DNA from: an uncultured Mailhella sp.
GTDB taxonomy: Bacteria > Desulfobacterota > Desulfovibrionia > Desulfovibrionales > Desulfovibrionaceae
Length of the DNA stretch: 16,351 nt
Reading direction: 5' to 3'
NCBI GenBank assembly: GCA_910577155.1
Contig: CAJTMS010000048.1
Location: 1-16,351, forward strand
Shown here in pieces: positions 1-7,598 of the stretch. The notes beneath the pieces were generated by a model. The model was not told the origin of the DNA and searched no databases. It saw only the letters and a program-made list of their open reading frames with translations. Every line of letters starts with the position of its first letter. Position 1 is the stretch's first letter. The position numbers and the translations under genes were made by a program.

Positions 1-24
1 ATTTCCCCCATAAAAAGAAAATTT

Positions 25-30
25 TATAAT
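25..30 (+). promoter_or_regulatory. Candidate -10 box upstream of the aro-bio run
   Basis: A perfect TATAAT lies in a very AT-rich leader about 85 bases before the first gene. The hexamer 17 bases upstream (TTTCCC) is a poor -35 match, and other TATA-like hexamers occur at 44-49 and 63-68. The choice of -10 is therefore uncertain. A 7-bp inverted repeat at 38-44 and 60-66 lies just downstream. Confidence 0.3.
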
Positions 31-102
31 TATATTCTATAGTTATAAAATCAACCTGAAACTATAACAAAGCGAAAAAAAATAAAAATATCCACACAGC
101 AA

Positions 103-108
103 AAGGAG
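103..108 (+). promoter_or_regulatory. Ribosome binding site that decides the first start
   Basis: AAGGAG sits only 2 bases before the ATG at 111 but 8 bases before the in-frame ATG at 117. The normal spacing favours 117, which also gives an N-terminus (MSMGKKIRLE) of the length expected for this family. Confidence 0.6.
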
Positions 109-116
109 AAATGGCT

Positions 117-917
117 ATGAGTATGGGTAAAAAAATTCGCTTAGAACGTATTTTTAATCGTGAAACCAATCGTTGTATTATTGTTCCAATGGACCACGGT
201 GTTTCCATTGGACCATGTGAAGGTCTTGTTGATATGCGTGAGGCTGTGCAGGATATGTCTATCGGCGGAGCTGACGCAGTGCTTATGCACAAAGGTTTGG
301 TGCGCTGCGGACACAGAACATACGGCAAAGATTTGGGGCTTATTGTGCATTTATCTGCTTCAACGGATTTATCCCCCTATGCAAATTCAAAAACTTTGGT
401 AGGCACAGTGGAAGAAGCTATCCGCATTGGTGCTGACGCTGTTTCTATCCATGTTAATATTGGCGATGAACTGGAGCGCGATATGCTTGCACAAATGGGT
501 AAAGTCAGTGAAGCGACAGAACGCTGGGGTATGCCGCTTCTTGCCATGGTTTATGCCCGCGGTCCAAAAATTCAAAACTCTTATGATCCGAAACTTGTCG
601 CACACTGCGCAAGAGTGGGAGTTGAACTTGGTGCTGATGTGGTAAAAGTTCCTTATACCGGTGATATGGACAGTTTTGCCCATGTTGTCGAATCCTGCTG
701 TATTCCTGTTGTCATTGCCGGTGGAGCAAAAATGAATTCCACAAAAGACTTTTTACAGGTTGTGCATGACTCCCTCAAAGCCGGCGGTTCCGGTTTATCC
801 GTAGGACGCAACGTTTTCCAGCATCCCAACAGAAGAGATTTGGTTCGCGTGCTTCGCGGTATCGTGCATGAGGACTGGACCATGGAACACGCTTTGCAAG
901 AAATGGGAGATAAATAA
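117..917 (+). CDS. aroA': 2-amino-3,7-dideoxy-D-threo-hept-6-ulosonate synthase (ADH synthase)
   Basis: This is a cytoplasmic class I aldolase of the DhnA/MJ0400 family. It condenses a 6-deoxy-5-ketofructose phosphate with L-aspartate semialdehyde to give ADH, the alternative entry to the shikimate pathway that bypasses erythrose-4-phosphate. The 266-residue protein has the expected barrel landmarks: the N-terminal MDHG motif (Asp26), Tyr146 in the MVYARG strand, Lys177 in KVPYTGD (predicted Schiff-base lysine), VIAGGAK and GLSVGRNVFQHP near the C-terminus. ADH synthase and class I fructose-bisphosphate aldolases share this fold. The next gene, dehydroquinate synthase II, settles the assignment, because the two enzymes act consecutively. 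The stop overlaps the next start by one base (TAATG), implying translational coupling. The start at 117 was chosen on Shine-Dalgarno spacing; 111 and 123 are alternatives. The symbol follows usage for the archaeal-type pathway and must not be confused with EPSP synthase aroA. Confidence 0.9.
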   Translation: MSMGKKIRLERIFNRETNRCIIVPMDHGVSIGPCEGLVDMREAVQDMSIGGADAVLMHKGLVRCGHRTYGKDLGLIVHLSASTDLSPYANSKTLVGTVEEAIRIGADAVSIHVNIGDELERDMLAQMGKVSEATERWGMPLLAMVYARGPKIQNSYDPKLVAHCARVGVELGADVVKVPYTGDMDSFAHVVESCCIPVVIAGGAKMNSTKDFLQVVHDSLKAGGSGLSVGRNVFQHPNRRDLVRVLRGIVHEDWTMEHALQEMGDK

Positions 918-1903
918 TGAAACGTACTGTTTTTGCTGAAATTCTCCCCTTCGATAAAGATACGGTGCTGCTTGCTCTTGAGGCAGGCGTTGACGGTATT
1001 ATTACCGATGATGCGTATATTGAAGAGATAAAAGGTTTGGCAAGAGTACAGTTTATTGGCAGTGCAAACGTAAAGCGTTTTGCTCTGGATAAAAAAGAAG
1101 ATGAACTTGCCTATGAAGAAGCAGTACGGAAAAATCCGAGCCAGCTGCAGACCTTGACCAAGTACGAGATTATCCCTGTGGAAAATCTTTTGGCAAAACC
1201 TGACATTGTTTCTGCTGTTTGCCTTACGGTTAATTCCTATGCAGAGGCAAAGCTTGCCTTTGGCATTTTGGAACGGGGCGTTGAAAAAATTATTGTTTCC
1301 TCTGAGGGGCTTTCTGATATCCGCAAAATTATGGAATTAGCCCAAACAGGAAGCGAAGCCATGAGCCTTGAAGCGGCAACCGTTACCAAAATCCAAAGTG
1401 TAGGGTTAGGACACAGGGTTTGTGTTGATACCCTGTCTGTTCTGGAAATGGGACAAGGCATGCTTTGCGGCAATTCCTCCGCTTTTACCTTCCTTGTGCA
1501 TGCAGAAACGGAAGATAACGAATATGTGAACTCCAGACCTTTTCGTGTCAATGCCGGGGGTGTGCATGCCTATGCCATGATGCCCAATGATAAGACAAGT
1601 TATCTGCAGGAACTCGGTTCCGGTACGGAAGTTTTGATTGTGGATAAAAACGGGCAGTGCAAAGGCGCTGTTGTTGGACGGGTGAAAGTGGAAGTGCGTC
1701 CCATGCTGATGATTGAAGCAAAAACAAAGGACGGCAAAAAAGGCGACATTTTCCTGCAAAATGCGGAAACAATCCGTTTGGTCGGCAAAGACGGCAAGCC
1801 TGTCAGTGTCGTGACCCTGAAAGAAGGTGATGAAGTGCTCTGTCATTTGGATTCTGCAGGACGTCATTTTGGTATGCGTATCGACGAAAATATTACGGAA
1901 TAA
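917..1903 (+). CDS. aroB': 3-dehydroquinate synthase II (archaeal type)
   Basis: This 328-residue protein belongs to the DHQ synthase II family (PF01959, MJ1249-like). The enzyme performs NAD-dependent oxidative deamination and cyclisation of ADH to 3-dehydroquinate and is unrelated to classical AroB. Family signatures are visible in the second half: MSLEAATVTKIQSVGLG around residues 154-170, then CVDTLSVLEMGQGMLCGNSS, then FRVNAGGVHAYAMMP with the LQELGSGTEVL stretch. The C-terminal 80 residues form the beta-rich tail usual in this family, and the length is typical. The gene starts inside the stop of the ADH synthase gene, so the two enzymes are made together. Pathway order and gene order agree, which makes the function secure. 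No classical aroF/G/H or aroB is present in the window. Whether the genome also has them cannot be seen here. Confidence 0.92.
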   Translation: MKRTVFAEILPFDKDTVLLALEAGVDGIITDDAYIEEIKGLARVQFIGSANVKRFALDKKEDELAYEEAVRKNPSQLQTLTKYEIIPVENLLAKPDIVSAVCLTVNSYAEAKLAFGILERGVEKIIVSSEGLSDIRKIMELAQTGSEAMSLEAATVTKIQSVGLGHRVCVDTLSVLEMGQGMLCGNSSAFTFLVHAETEDNEYVNSRPFRVNAGGVHAYAMMPNDKTSYLQELGSGTEVLIVDKNGQCKGAVVGRVKVEVRPMLMIEAKTKDGKKGDIFLQNAETIRLVGKDGKPVSVVTLKEGDEVLCHLDSAGRHFGMRIDENITE

Positions 1904-1909
1904 CTTGGC

Positions 1910-3034
1910 ATGGATAAAGACGCATTACTGCAATTACGCGAAAAAATAAATACGCTTGATGACGAGCTTTTGGCTCTGCTGCATAAAAGAGCGTATTTGA
2001 GTAAAGAAGTTGCAAAGGCAAAGCAGGGCGGAACAATTTTTTATCCTGCCCGCGAAAAAGAAATCATTGTCCGTTTGCAGGCATTAAATAGTGCCCTGCA
2101 GGAAACAGACAGTGCAAAGGACGGCAGACAGAAACTCCCCGCTGAAAGCATTGCCCATATTTGGACGGAAATCTTTTCCTGTTCCCGGTCGCTGCAGAAA
2201 AAAACGTCCTTGGCGTTCTTAGGACCTGTGGGTACGTTTTCCCATTTTGCAGGACAGGAGCTGATGGGAAAAAGTCTTGATTTTGTGCCTTGCCCTGATT
2301 TCAATACCATTTTTGCAAAGGTGCATGCAGGAGAGGTGCAATGCGGGCTGGTGCCTTTAGAAAATTCTTTGCAGGGAACGGTGGGACAATGTCTTGACTT
2401 GTTTGAGGAATATCCCGTTTCCATCATTGCCGAGCATTACAGCCGTATTTGTCAGTGCCTGCTTTCTAAAAATACGGATTTGGCAAGCATTGAGGTGATT
2501 TATTCTCATCCGCAGGCACTTATGCAAAGCCATGTATTTTTGCAGAGAAATTGCCCTAAGGCAAAACTTGTGGAAATGAGTTCCACGGCAGAAGCTGCAA
2601 AACGGGCACTGGCAGAAGAAAATGCAGGAACTGTCGGGCATGAACGGCTGACGGAGCTTTGCAGCGGCGATGTGTGCCTGCAGGTTTTAGCAAAGGATAT
2701 TGCCTCAAGCAAAGAAAATGTGACCCGTTTTGCTTTGATAGCAAAAGAACAAAATTCTGTTTTGCTCAAAAATCCTAAGACTTCCTTTACCTTTACCGTT
2801 GTGGATAAAGCAGGAGCATTGTCACAGGTTTTGCAAATTATTCAGGCAAACGATGTGAACTTGTCAAAATTGGAATCCCGACCCGCCTATAACAGGCTTG
2901 AGGGCAGTGCTTGGCAATACCGTTTCTTTGCTGACGCACAGGCGGACTTACGGGAAAAACCTGATCTTATGCAGGCATTAAAAGAATTTTGCTATGATAT
3001 TCGGATACTGGGCGTATACGAAAGTTTATTGTAA
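1910..3034 (+). CDS. pheA: Bifunctional chorismate mutase / prephenate dehydratase
   Basis: This cytoplasmic P-protein converts chorismate to prephenate and then to phenylpyruvate for phenylalanine synthesis. It has 374 residues in three parts. An AroQ-type chorismate mutase covers residues 1-90, with Arg10, Arg27, Lys38 and Arg48 at positions typical of the active site. The prephenate dehydratase starts at LAFLGPVGTFSH (101-112), includes ENSLQGTV (151-158) and ends with the catalytic Thr-Arg-Phe at 272-274. A C-terminal ACT domain (about 291-374) has GAL at 302-304 and ESRP at 322-325, the signature of the phenylalanine-binding allosteric site. Feedback inhibition by phenylalanine is therefore expected. 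The gene begins 6 bases after the previous stop, with only a weak ribosome binding site, so coupling is likely. The following gene starts immediately after its stop and belongs to biotin synthesis, not to the aromatic pathway. Confidence 0.95.
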   Translation: MDKDALLQLREKINTLDDELLALLHKRAYLSKEVAKAKQGGTIFYPAREKEIIVRLQALNSALQETDSAKDGRQKLPAESIAHIWTEIFSCSRSLQKKTSLAFLGPVGTFSHFAGQELMGKSLDFVPCPDFNTIFAKVHAGEVQCGLVPLENSLQGTVGQCLDLFEEYPVSIIAEHYSRICQCLLSKNTDLASIEVIYSHPQALMQSHVFLQRNCPKAKLVEMSSTAEAAKRALAEENAGTVGHERLTELCSGDVCLQVLAKDIASSKENVTRFALIAKEQNSVLLKNPKTSFTFTVVDKAGALSQVLQIIQANDVNLSKLESRPAYNRLEGSAWQYRFFADAQADLREKPDLMQALKEFCYDIRILGVYESLL

Positions 3035-3036
3035 AT

Positions 3037-3040
3037 GGAG
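3037..3040 (+). promoter_or_regulatory. Ribosome binding site that decides the bioA start
   Basis: GGAG lies 6 bases upstream of the ATG at 3047. The longer frame would start at the ATG at 3035, abutting the pheA stop and overlapping this site, with no good site of its own. The internal ATG is therefore preferred. Confidence 0.5.
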
Positions 3041-3046
3041 CGCATA

Positions 3047-4414
3047 ATGACGGAGCGGGACTTGGAACGGCAAAACTGGATCAATGATGATTTAACCTAT
3101 ATTTGGCACCCCTTTACGCAAATGAAACAATACGAGGGTGAGGATAAGCCCATTTGTATTGTCAAAGGTGAAGGCATTTACATTGAAGATATAGACGGCA
3201 ATCGCTATATAGATTCTGTTTCTTCATGGTGGGTCAATAGTTTAGGACATGCAAATCCAAGGCTTGCAAAGGCATTATACGAACAGGCAACAACCATAGA
3301 ACAGGTTATTTTTGCGGGTTTTACGCATAAGCCTGCAATTTCTCTGGCAAAAAAACTTGTGACCATGGTCAACAATAAACTCAAACACGTTTTTTATTCC
3401 GATAATGGCTCAACGGCTGTCGAAGTAGCCCTCAAAATGGCATATCAATACTGGCAGCTCAAAGGGCAAAGCAGCAAAAAGAAATTTATTGCCTTTGAAA
3501 ATGCCTACCATGGCGATACCTTGGGGGCTGTTTCCGTGGGCGGCATTGATATGTATCATAAGGTCTACCGTCCGCTTTTATTTGATATTATCCGTGAAAA
3601 AAGCCCTTATTGCTATCGCTGTCCCTGCGGATTAGAACAGGAAAGCTGTCAATGCGAATGTTTGCAGGGTGTTGAAAAAATCCTCAGGGCACAGCATGAA
3701 GAAATTGTCGGCATTATCATTGAGCCGCTCATCCAGGCTGCCGGCGGCATGATTATGTATAAGGCAGAGTTTTTGACAAAGCTTCGGGAACTTTGCGACA
3801 ACTATCATGTTCTTTTACTTGATGATGAAGTGGCTATGGGGTTTTACCGCACAGGAAAGCTCTATGCCTATGAACATGCGGGTATAGTGCCTGATATCGT
3901 GTGTTCTGCTAAAGCCCTGACAGCAGGATTTTTGCCCTTGGCTGTGACGCTTTGCACGGACGAACTCTATTATGCTTTTTATGATGATGATAAAGACGGC
4001 ATGAAAACCTTTTACCATGGACACAGTTTTACGGCAAATCCCCTTGCCTGTGCGGTGGCAAATGAGAATTTGAAGATTTTGCAGGAACTGGATATGGAAA
4101 ACTATCTCAAACCAAAAATAGCAGCGTTTAAAAAGGGCTTGGAACGCTTTGCCGATTATCCCCATGTGGGGGATATACGGCAATGGGGCATGGTCAGTGC
4201 TGTGGAAATTGTCAAGGATAAAAAGACAAAAGAAAGTTTTGCCTATGAAGAGCAAATCGGTAAAAAGATTTACCATGCAGGGCTTAGGCGCGGTGCTTTG
4301 CTCCGTCCCATGTGGAATTGCATGTATTTTATGCCTCCCTATGTGATTACTGAGGAAGAAATCGAAAAACTCCTGCAAATTGCCTATGATTCTATGCGTG
4401 AGGTACTGGGATAA
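3047..4414 (+). CDS. bioA: Adenosylmethionine-8-amino-7-oxononanoate aminotransferase
   Basis: This PLP enzyme transaminates 8-amino-7-oxononanoate (KAPA) to 7,8-diaminononanoate (DAPA), the second ring-assembly step of biotin synthesis. The 455-residue class III aminotransferase opens with the BioA-typical IWHPFTQM (19-26). It then has SSWWVNSLGHAN (59-70), GSTAVEVALKMA (121-132), AYHGDTLGAVSVGG (153-166), DDEV with the cofactor-binding Asp260, and SAKALTAG with the PLP lysine at 289. A cysteine-rich loop at 189-205 (C-x2-C-x-C-x6-C-x-C-x-C) extends the CYRCP motif known from some BioA relatives. The amino donor, SAM or lysine, cannot be read from the sequence. The stop overlaps the bioD start by one base. 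The start at 3047 rather than 3035 rests on the ribosome binding site. Confidence 0.95.
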   Translation: MTERDLERQNWINDDLTYIWHPFTQMKQYEGEDKPICIVKGEGIYIEDIDGNRYIDSVSSWWVNSLGHANPRLAKALYEQATTIEQVIFAGFTHKPAISLAKKLVTMVNNKLKHVFYSDNGSTAVEVALKMAYQYWQLKGQSSKKKFIAFENAYHGDTLGAVSVGGIDMYHKVYRPLLFDIIREKSPYCYRCPCGLEQESCQCECLQGVEKILRAQHEEIVGIIIEPLIQAAGGMIMYKAEFLTKLRELCDNYHVLLLDDEVAMGFYRTGKLYAYEHAGIVPDIVCSAKALTAGFLPLAVTLCTDELYYAFYDDDKDGMKTFYHGHSFTANPLACAVANENLKILQELDMENYLKPKIAAFKKGLERFADYPHVGDIRQWGMVSAVEIVKDKKTKESFAYEEQIGKKIYHAGLRRGALLRPMWNCMYFMPPYVITEEEIEKLLQIAYDSMREVLG

Positions 4415-5130
4415 TGGAGAAAAAAACTTGCTCCAAAAATTTGGCAGGCAAAAGTCTTTTTATTACAGGTACGGATACGGACGTTGGAAAAAGTATTGTG
4501 ACTCTTGCCCTTGCTCTTGCCTTGGAAAAAGCAGGGTACAGCGTGGGAGTGTATAAACCGCTGCAAAGCGGGGCATATCCTGAAAAAGGAAAACTTGTTG
4601 CCCCTGACTTGGCGCTCATGCAAAAATTTTCCGACACTTTTCTTTGCGGGTGTTCTTATTTGCTTGAGGGGGAATGTTCTCCCGCTTTAGCGCTGAAACT
4701 GGCAAACCGCTCTTTTTTCATGGACAAAATACAGACCGACTTTTTGGATTTGCAAAAAAAATGCGATATTGTGCTGGTGGAAGGGGCAGGGGGCCTGCTT
4801 TGCCCGGTGCAGCTTGATAAAGGCTTAACCATGGCAGATGTGATAAAAAGCCTTGGGCTTGCGTGCGTGATTGTGGCTCGTTCTCTGCTTGGCACTGTCA
4901 ATCATTGTTTAATGACAGACAGCATTGCAAAAACGTACGGACTGCAGGTAAAAGGAATTCTTTTAAACAAATTTCCCCAAAAGACAGAGAATATTGCTGT
5001 ACGGCATGTGTGTGAAGAAATAGCCGCGTACACGCAGACGCCTCTTTTTTGTATTCCGGAAGTGGATGTGTTATCTGCAGAAAATTTAGCTGTGCTTTTT
5101 CAGGATACAATAGACAGGATTATAGGTTAA
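4414..5130 (+). CDS. bioD: Dethiobiotin synthetase
   Basis: BioD is an ATP-dependent carboxylase that closes the ureido ring of DAPA with CO2 to form dethiobiotin. The 238-residue protein has the P-loop GTDTDVGKS at 19-27, Lys48 in YKPLQSG, the VEGAGG motif at 122-127 and ARSLLGTVNH at 155-164. ILLNKFP at 182-188 supplies the asparagine expected in the base-binding region. The length is normal. The start overlaps the bioA stop (ATAATG). Its last 45 bases run antisense to the end of bioC on the opposite strand, so there is no intergenic space for a private terminator. The partner enzyme that converts dethiobiotin to biotin (BioB) is not encoded in the window. Confidence 0.95.
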   Translation: MEKKTCSKNLAGKSLFITGTDTDVGKSIVTLALALALEKAGYSVGVYKPLQSGAYPEKGKLVAPDLALMQKFSDTFLCGCSYLLEGECSPALALKLANRSFFMDKIQTDFLDLQKKCDIVLVEGAGGLLCPVQLDKGLTMADVIKSLGLACVIVARSLLGTVNHCLMTDSIAKTYGLQVKGILLNKFPQKTENIAVRHVCEEIAAYTQTPLFCIPEVDVLSAENLAVLFQDTIDRIIG

Positions 5131-5817
5131 AATATTTTGGTGTTTTTGGGCATACTGCCTTAAATGCTCTTTTTTGACAGCAGTGCGGCTCATTCCGCCG
5201 ACTCCTGTGTTTTTGATATGCCGCAGCAGGCTTATGGTATCAGGAAAATGCAGTTCCAGTATTTCCTGAGAGCTATGCACAATATCATATTTTTTGCCAA
5301 TTTCATTGAGCTCATCTTGGCTTAAATAGGTGAGCCCGACGTTAAAAATATCCTTTATTTCAGAGAAATTTTTTTCGCCAAAAAATGCAAGGGCAAGGGT
5401 TCCCTGCGGGTTCAGGCGTTCCATGCAGCTTTGGATTAATAGTTTTGGATTTGTACTCCATTGGATAGCAGCATTGGAAAGGATTAAATCGAAATTTTGT
5501 CCCGGGCAAAAGTTTTCTATCATATCCATATCAAAGCATGTATAGTGAAGTTTGGGAAATCCCTCAGTTAAAAATTCCTTATTTTTTTCTATAATATCAA
5601 TAGCATAATAGTTTTTAAAATGGCAGGAACCATATACCAGTTTCGTGAGCATACCGGTTCCGCATCCGATTTCTAAAACCGTATCATAGGAAGTATCTAA
5701 AAACGAAACAAGCTTTTGTGCCATTTTCCTTTGTACAAGAGCATTTTCTTCATACACGGAGCGGCTTTTATAAAAATTATTCGCTATTGTTTTTTTGTTA
5801 AGAGTGAGAGTATGCAT
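5086..5817 (-). CDS. bioC: Malonyl-ACP O-methyltransferase
   Basis: BioC methylates the free carboxyl of malonyl-ACP, letting fatty acid synthesis extend it to pimeloyl-ACP methyl ester. The 243-residue class I SAM methyltransferase has LEIGCGTG at 48-55, an acidic strand end at Asp74, and SNAAIQW at 114-120. BioC-specific landmarks follow: GTLALAFFG (139-147), HIKNTGVGG (200-208) and a LTYNPVYCI-type C-terminus, which distinguish it from other methyltransferases. An upstream in-frame TTG at 5838 overlaps bioG, but the ATG at 5817 has AGGA 7 bases upstream and is preferred. It lies 17 bases after the bioG stop and is last in the bioFGC operon. Its 3' end overlaps convergent bioD by 45 bases. 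Confidence 0.9.
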   Translation of the reverse strand: MHTLTLNKKTIANNFYKSRSVYEENALVQRKMAQKLVSFLDTSYDTVLEIGCGTGMLTKLVYGSCHFKNYYAIDIIEKNKEFLTEGFPKLHYTCFDMDMIENFCPGQNFDLILSNAAIQWSTNPKLLIQSCMERLNPQGTLALAFFGEKNFSEIKDIFNVGLTYLSQDELNEIGKKYDIVHSSQEILELHFPDTISLLRHIKNTGVGGMSRTAVKKEHLRQYAQKHQNILTYNPVYCILKKHS

Positions 5818-5824
5818 GGATATT

Positions 5825-5828
5825 TCCT
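5825..5828 (-). promoter_or_regulatory. Ribosome binding site for bioC
   Basis: On the minus strand AGGA lies 7 bases before the ATG at 5817 and supports that start over the upstream TTG at 5838. Confidence 0.5.
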
Positions 5829-5834
5829 GCCATA

Positions 5835-6473
5835 TCAAGAATGTTTTGCCATAGTGATAATTTCCCGAAAAGAGGAAAAAATCCGAAAAGGATAATGCTT
5901 AGTCTGCAGGTGTATGGTCTTTTTGGCGTATTTGCACCAATACAGTTCTTGTGCTTCTCGGGGGAAAATCGTGTCATTTTCCGCAATAAAAGCACAATCA
6001 AAAAAAGCTGTTTTGGGAAACGCATAGTTTTGGAGAGCAATAAGCTCCTGCTGCAATTCTTTTGCACTTCGTGTGCTGTCCGGAGGAAAGCCGATTTTAT
6101 CACAAAATGCAGGCATAGTTTTTTCGGAAAAAGATGTTATGGTGAGCCGGTATGTCCTTGGACTAATCCCTTCTTTTCTGTCAATAGGATTGCCTGTTCC
6201 GCAAAAAGCGATTTTTTGCGTAAAGGGAACGGATACCTGCGTACTCATATAAATGCCCATAGACCATGCGATTAAATAAATATCTTTATATCCGGAAAAA
6301 TCAAATTGCGGCAAATCGGGGTCCTGATAATTGCAGATATGCAGAATGTCATAATTTTTGCTTATGGTATTTTCTTCCAATAAATGGGCAATGCTGTTTT
6401 TTGTCATGCCCCAGCCGTTGAAAAAAAGAATTAAGCTGGGACGCTGTCCCTTTGCTAACCATTCAGTGAACAT
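5835..6473 (-). CDS. bioG: Pimeloyl-ACP methyl ester esterase, BioG type
   Basis: BioG hydrolyses pimeloyl-ACP methyl ester once the chain has seven carbons, releasing pimeloyl-ACP for BioF. The 212-residue alpha/beta hydrolase matches the DUF452/BioG family. It has LILFFNGWGM near the start (14-23), the nucleophile elbow AWSMG with Ser71, the BioG-type CGTGNPID (91-98) followed by GISP, an ENDTIFP loop with Asp167, and KHYPF with His193. Ser71, Asp167 and His193 form a plausible catalytic triad. A longer frame starts at 6533, but the ATG at 6473 has GGAAG 7 bases upstream and gives the usual BioG N-terminus. The gene overlaps the end of bioF by 19 bases and is followed by bioC, so substrate maker and terminator of the pimelate branch are co-expressed. 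Confidence 0.9.
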   Translation of the reverse strand: MFTEWLAKGQRPSLILFFNGWGMTKNSIAHLLEENTISKNYDILHICNYQDPDLPQFDFSGYKDIYLIAWSMGIYMSTQVSVPFTQKIAFCGTGNPIDRKEGISPRTYRLTITSFSEKTMPAFCDKIGFPPDSTRSAKELQQELIALQNYAFPKTAFFDCAFIAENDTIFPREAQELYWCKYAKKTIHLQTKHYPFRIFSSFREIITMAKHS

Positions 6474-7594
6474 TGACAGGCTTCCAGTTCCGAAAAAAGT
6501 TGTGCAACGTGTTCTTGCTTCATATCCGCACAAAGGGAAAGACGCAGGCGTGCCGTATGTTTGGGCACTGTGGGAGGACGTACGGGCAAAACAAAAAATC
6601 CCTTTTCTCGAAGCTGGCCGGCAACACGTATGGCAGCGTCATTTTCACCGATAATAACCGGAACAATGTGCGAAGAAAGGGAAAAGGCTTGCATAAGCGT
6701 TTTTAATTTTTGCCGCTGCTTTAAAATATGCTCCATGCATGCCGTCAGCAGGTACTCTGTCCATAAAATTTGGATTGGGGGAAGGGCGGTAGAAAAAATA
6801 AAGGTGGGGGCAAAATTAATCAGGGTATCGATAATTTCTTTCTCTGCGACACAATATGCTCCCTGTGAGCCCATGGCTTTTCCCAATGCTCCCATAATAA
6901 TATCAATGCGGGGAATGTAATTTTCTTTTTCATTGCACAAGCCCTGTGCTTTTTTCCCCAACACTCCTATGCCGTGGGCTTCATCAAGCATCAGTTTGCA
7001 ATGGTATTTTTCTTTTAAAAAAATTAAATCTGTCAGGGACGCACAGTCTCCGTCCATGGAAAAAACGGATTCAGTGATAATTAATGCTTTTTTATAGGTA
7101 TGGCGGTGTTTTTTGAGTAAATCCTCAAGGTGGGTATAGTCTCTGTGCTTATAGCGGTAAAAATCCGCATTGCTTTGTTTTATACCCGCTATTATACTGT
7201 TATGATTGAGCTTGTCAGAAAAAATGCTGTCGCCTTTTTGCATGAGCCCGGCAATAATTCCCAAATTGGCATGGTAACCCGAATTAAAAAGAAGGGCAGC
7301 TTCTTTTGCGTACCAGTTTGCCAAAAAGCTTTCCAGTCTTATGTAGGGGGCGGAATTTCCGCTTAAAAGCCGTGAAGAGGAGGAAGAAAAAAGAGCTTCA
7401 GCAAAAAGATTTTCTGTATAGGGGCTTTGCAGGGCAAGGATTTGTTCGAGAAAATTTTTTCGTATCGTTTCGTTTGTGCCAAGCCCCAGATAATCGTTGG
7501 ACGAAAAATTAATATATTTTTTCCCCTGTTCAGCGATATAAATGCCCTGTCTGTGCGTAGTGGGGGTGAGTTTCCGTATCAAGTTCGTATCCAT
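6455..7594 (-). CDS. bioF: 8-amino-7-oxononanoate synthase
   Basis: BioF is a PLP-dependent alpha-oxoamine synthase that condenses pimeloyl-ACP (or -CoA) with L-alanine to give KAPA, releasing CO2. The 379-residue protein has FSSNDYLGLG at 30-39, SGN at 78-80, the GYHANLGI stretch (106-113), DEAHGIGVLG with Asp204 and His207, and GALGKAMGSQGAY with the PLP lysine at 239, followed by FIFSTALPP. This is the full set of family motifs at a normal length. It heads the bioFGC operon. No Shine-Dalgarno sequence precedes the ATG; the 22 bases upstream are A-rich, and a promoter-like element ends only a few bases before it. No later methionine precedes the conserved core, so the start is fixed. Confidence 0.95.
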   Translation of the reverse strand: MDTNLIRKLTPTTHRQGIYIAEQGKKYINFSSNDYLGLGTNETIRKNFLEQILALQSPYTENLFAEALFSSSSSRLLSGNSAPYIRLESFLANWYAKEAALLFNSGYHANLGIIAGLMQKGDSIFSDKLNHNSIIAGIKQSNADFYRYKHRDYTHLEDLLKKHRHTYKKALIITESVFSMDGDCASLTDLIFLKEKYHCKLMLDEAHGIGVLGKKAQGLCNEKENYIPRIDIIMGALGKAMGSQGAYCVAEKEIIDTLINFAPTFIFSTALPPIQILWTEYLLTACMEHILKQRQKLKTLMQAFSLSSHIVPVIIGENDAAIRVAGQLREKGFFVLPVRPPTVPKHTARLRLSLCADMKQEHVAQLFSELEACQCSLNG

Positions 7595-7598
7595 GTTT

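Noticed and set aside
3815..4378. 187-residue minus-strand frame opposite bioA
   Set aside because: It is antisense to the conserved PLP-binding half of BioA, and its composition is typical of a shadow frame.
5841..6275. 144-residue plus-strand frame opposite bioG
   Set aside because: It lies wholly antisense to bioG, whose protein has clear family motifs. The frame has no ribosome binding site or recognisable domain.
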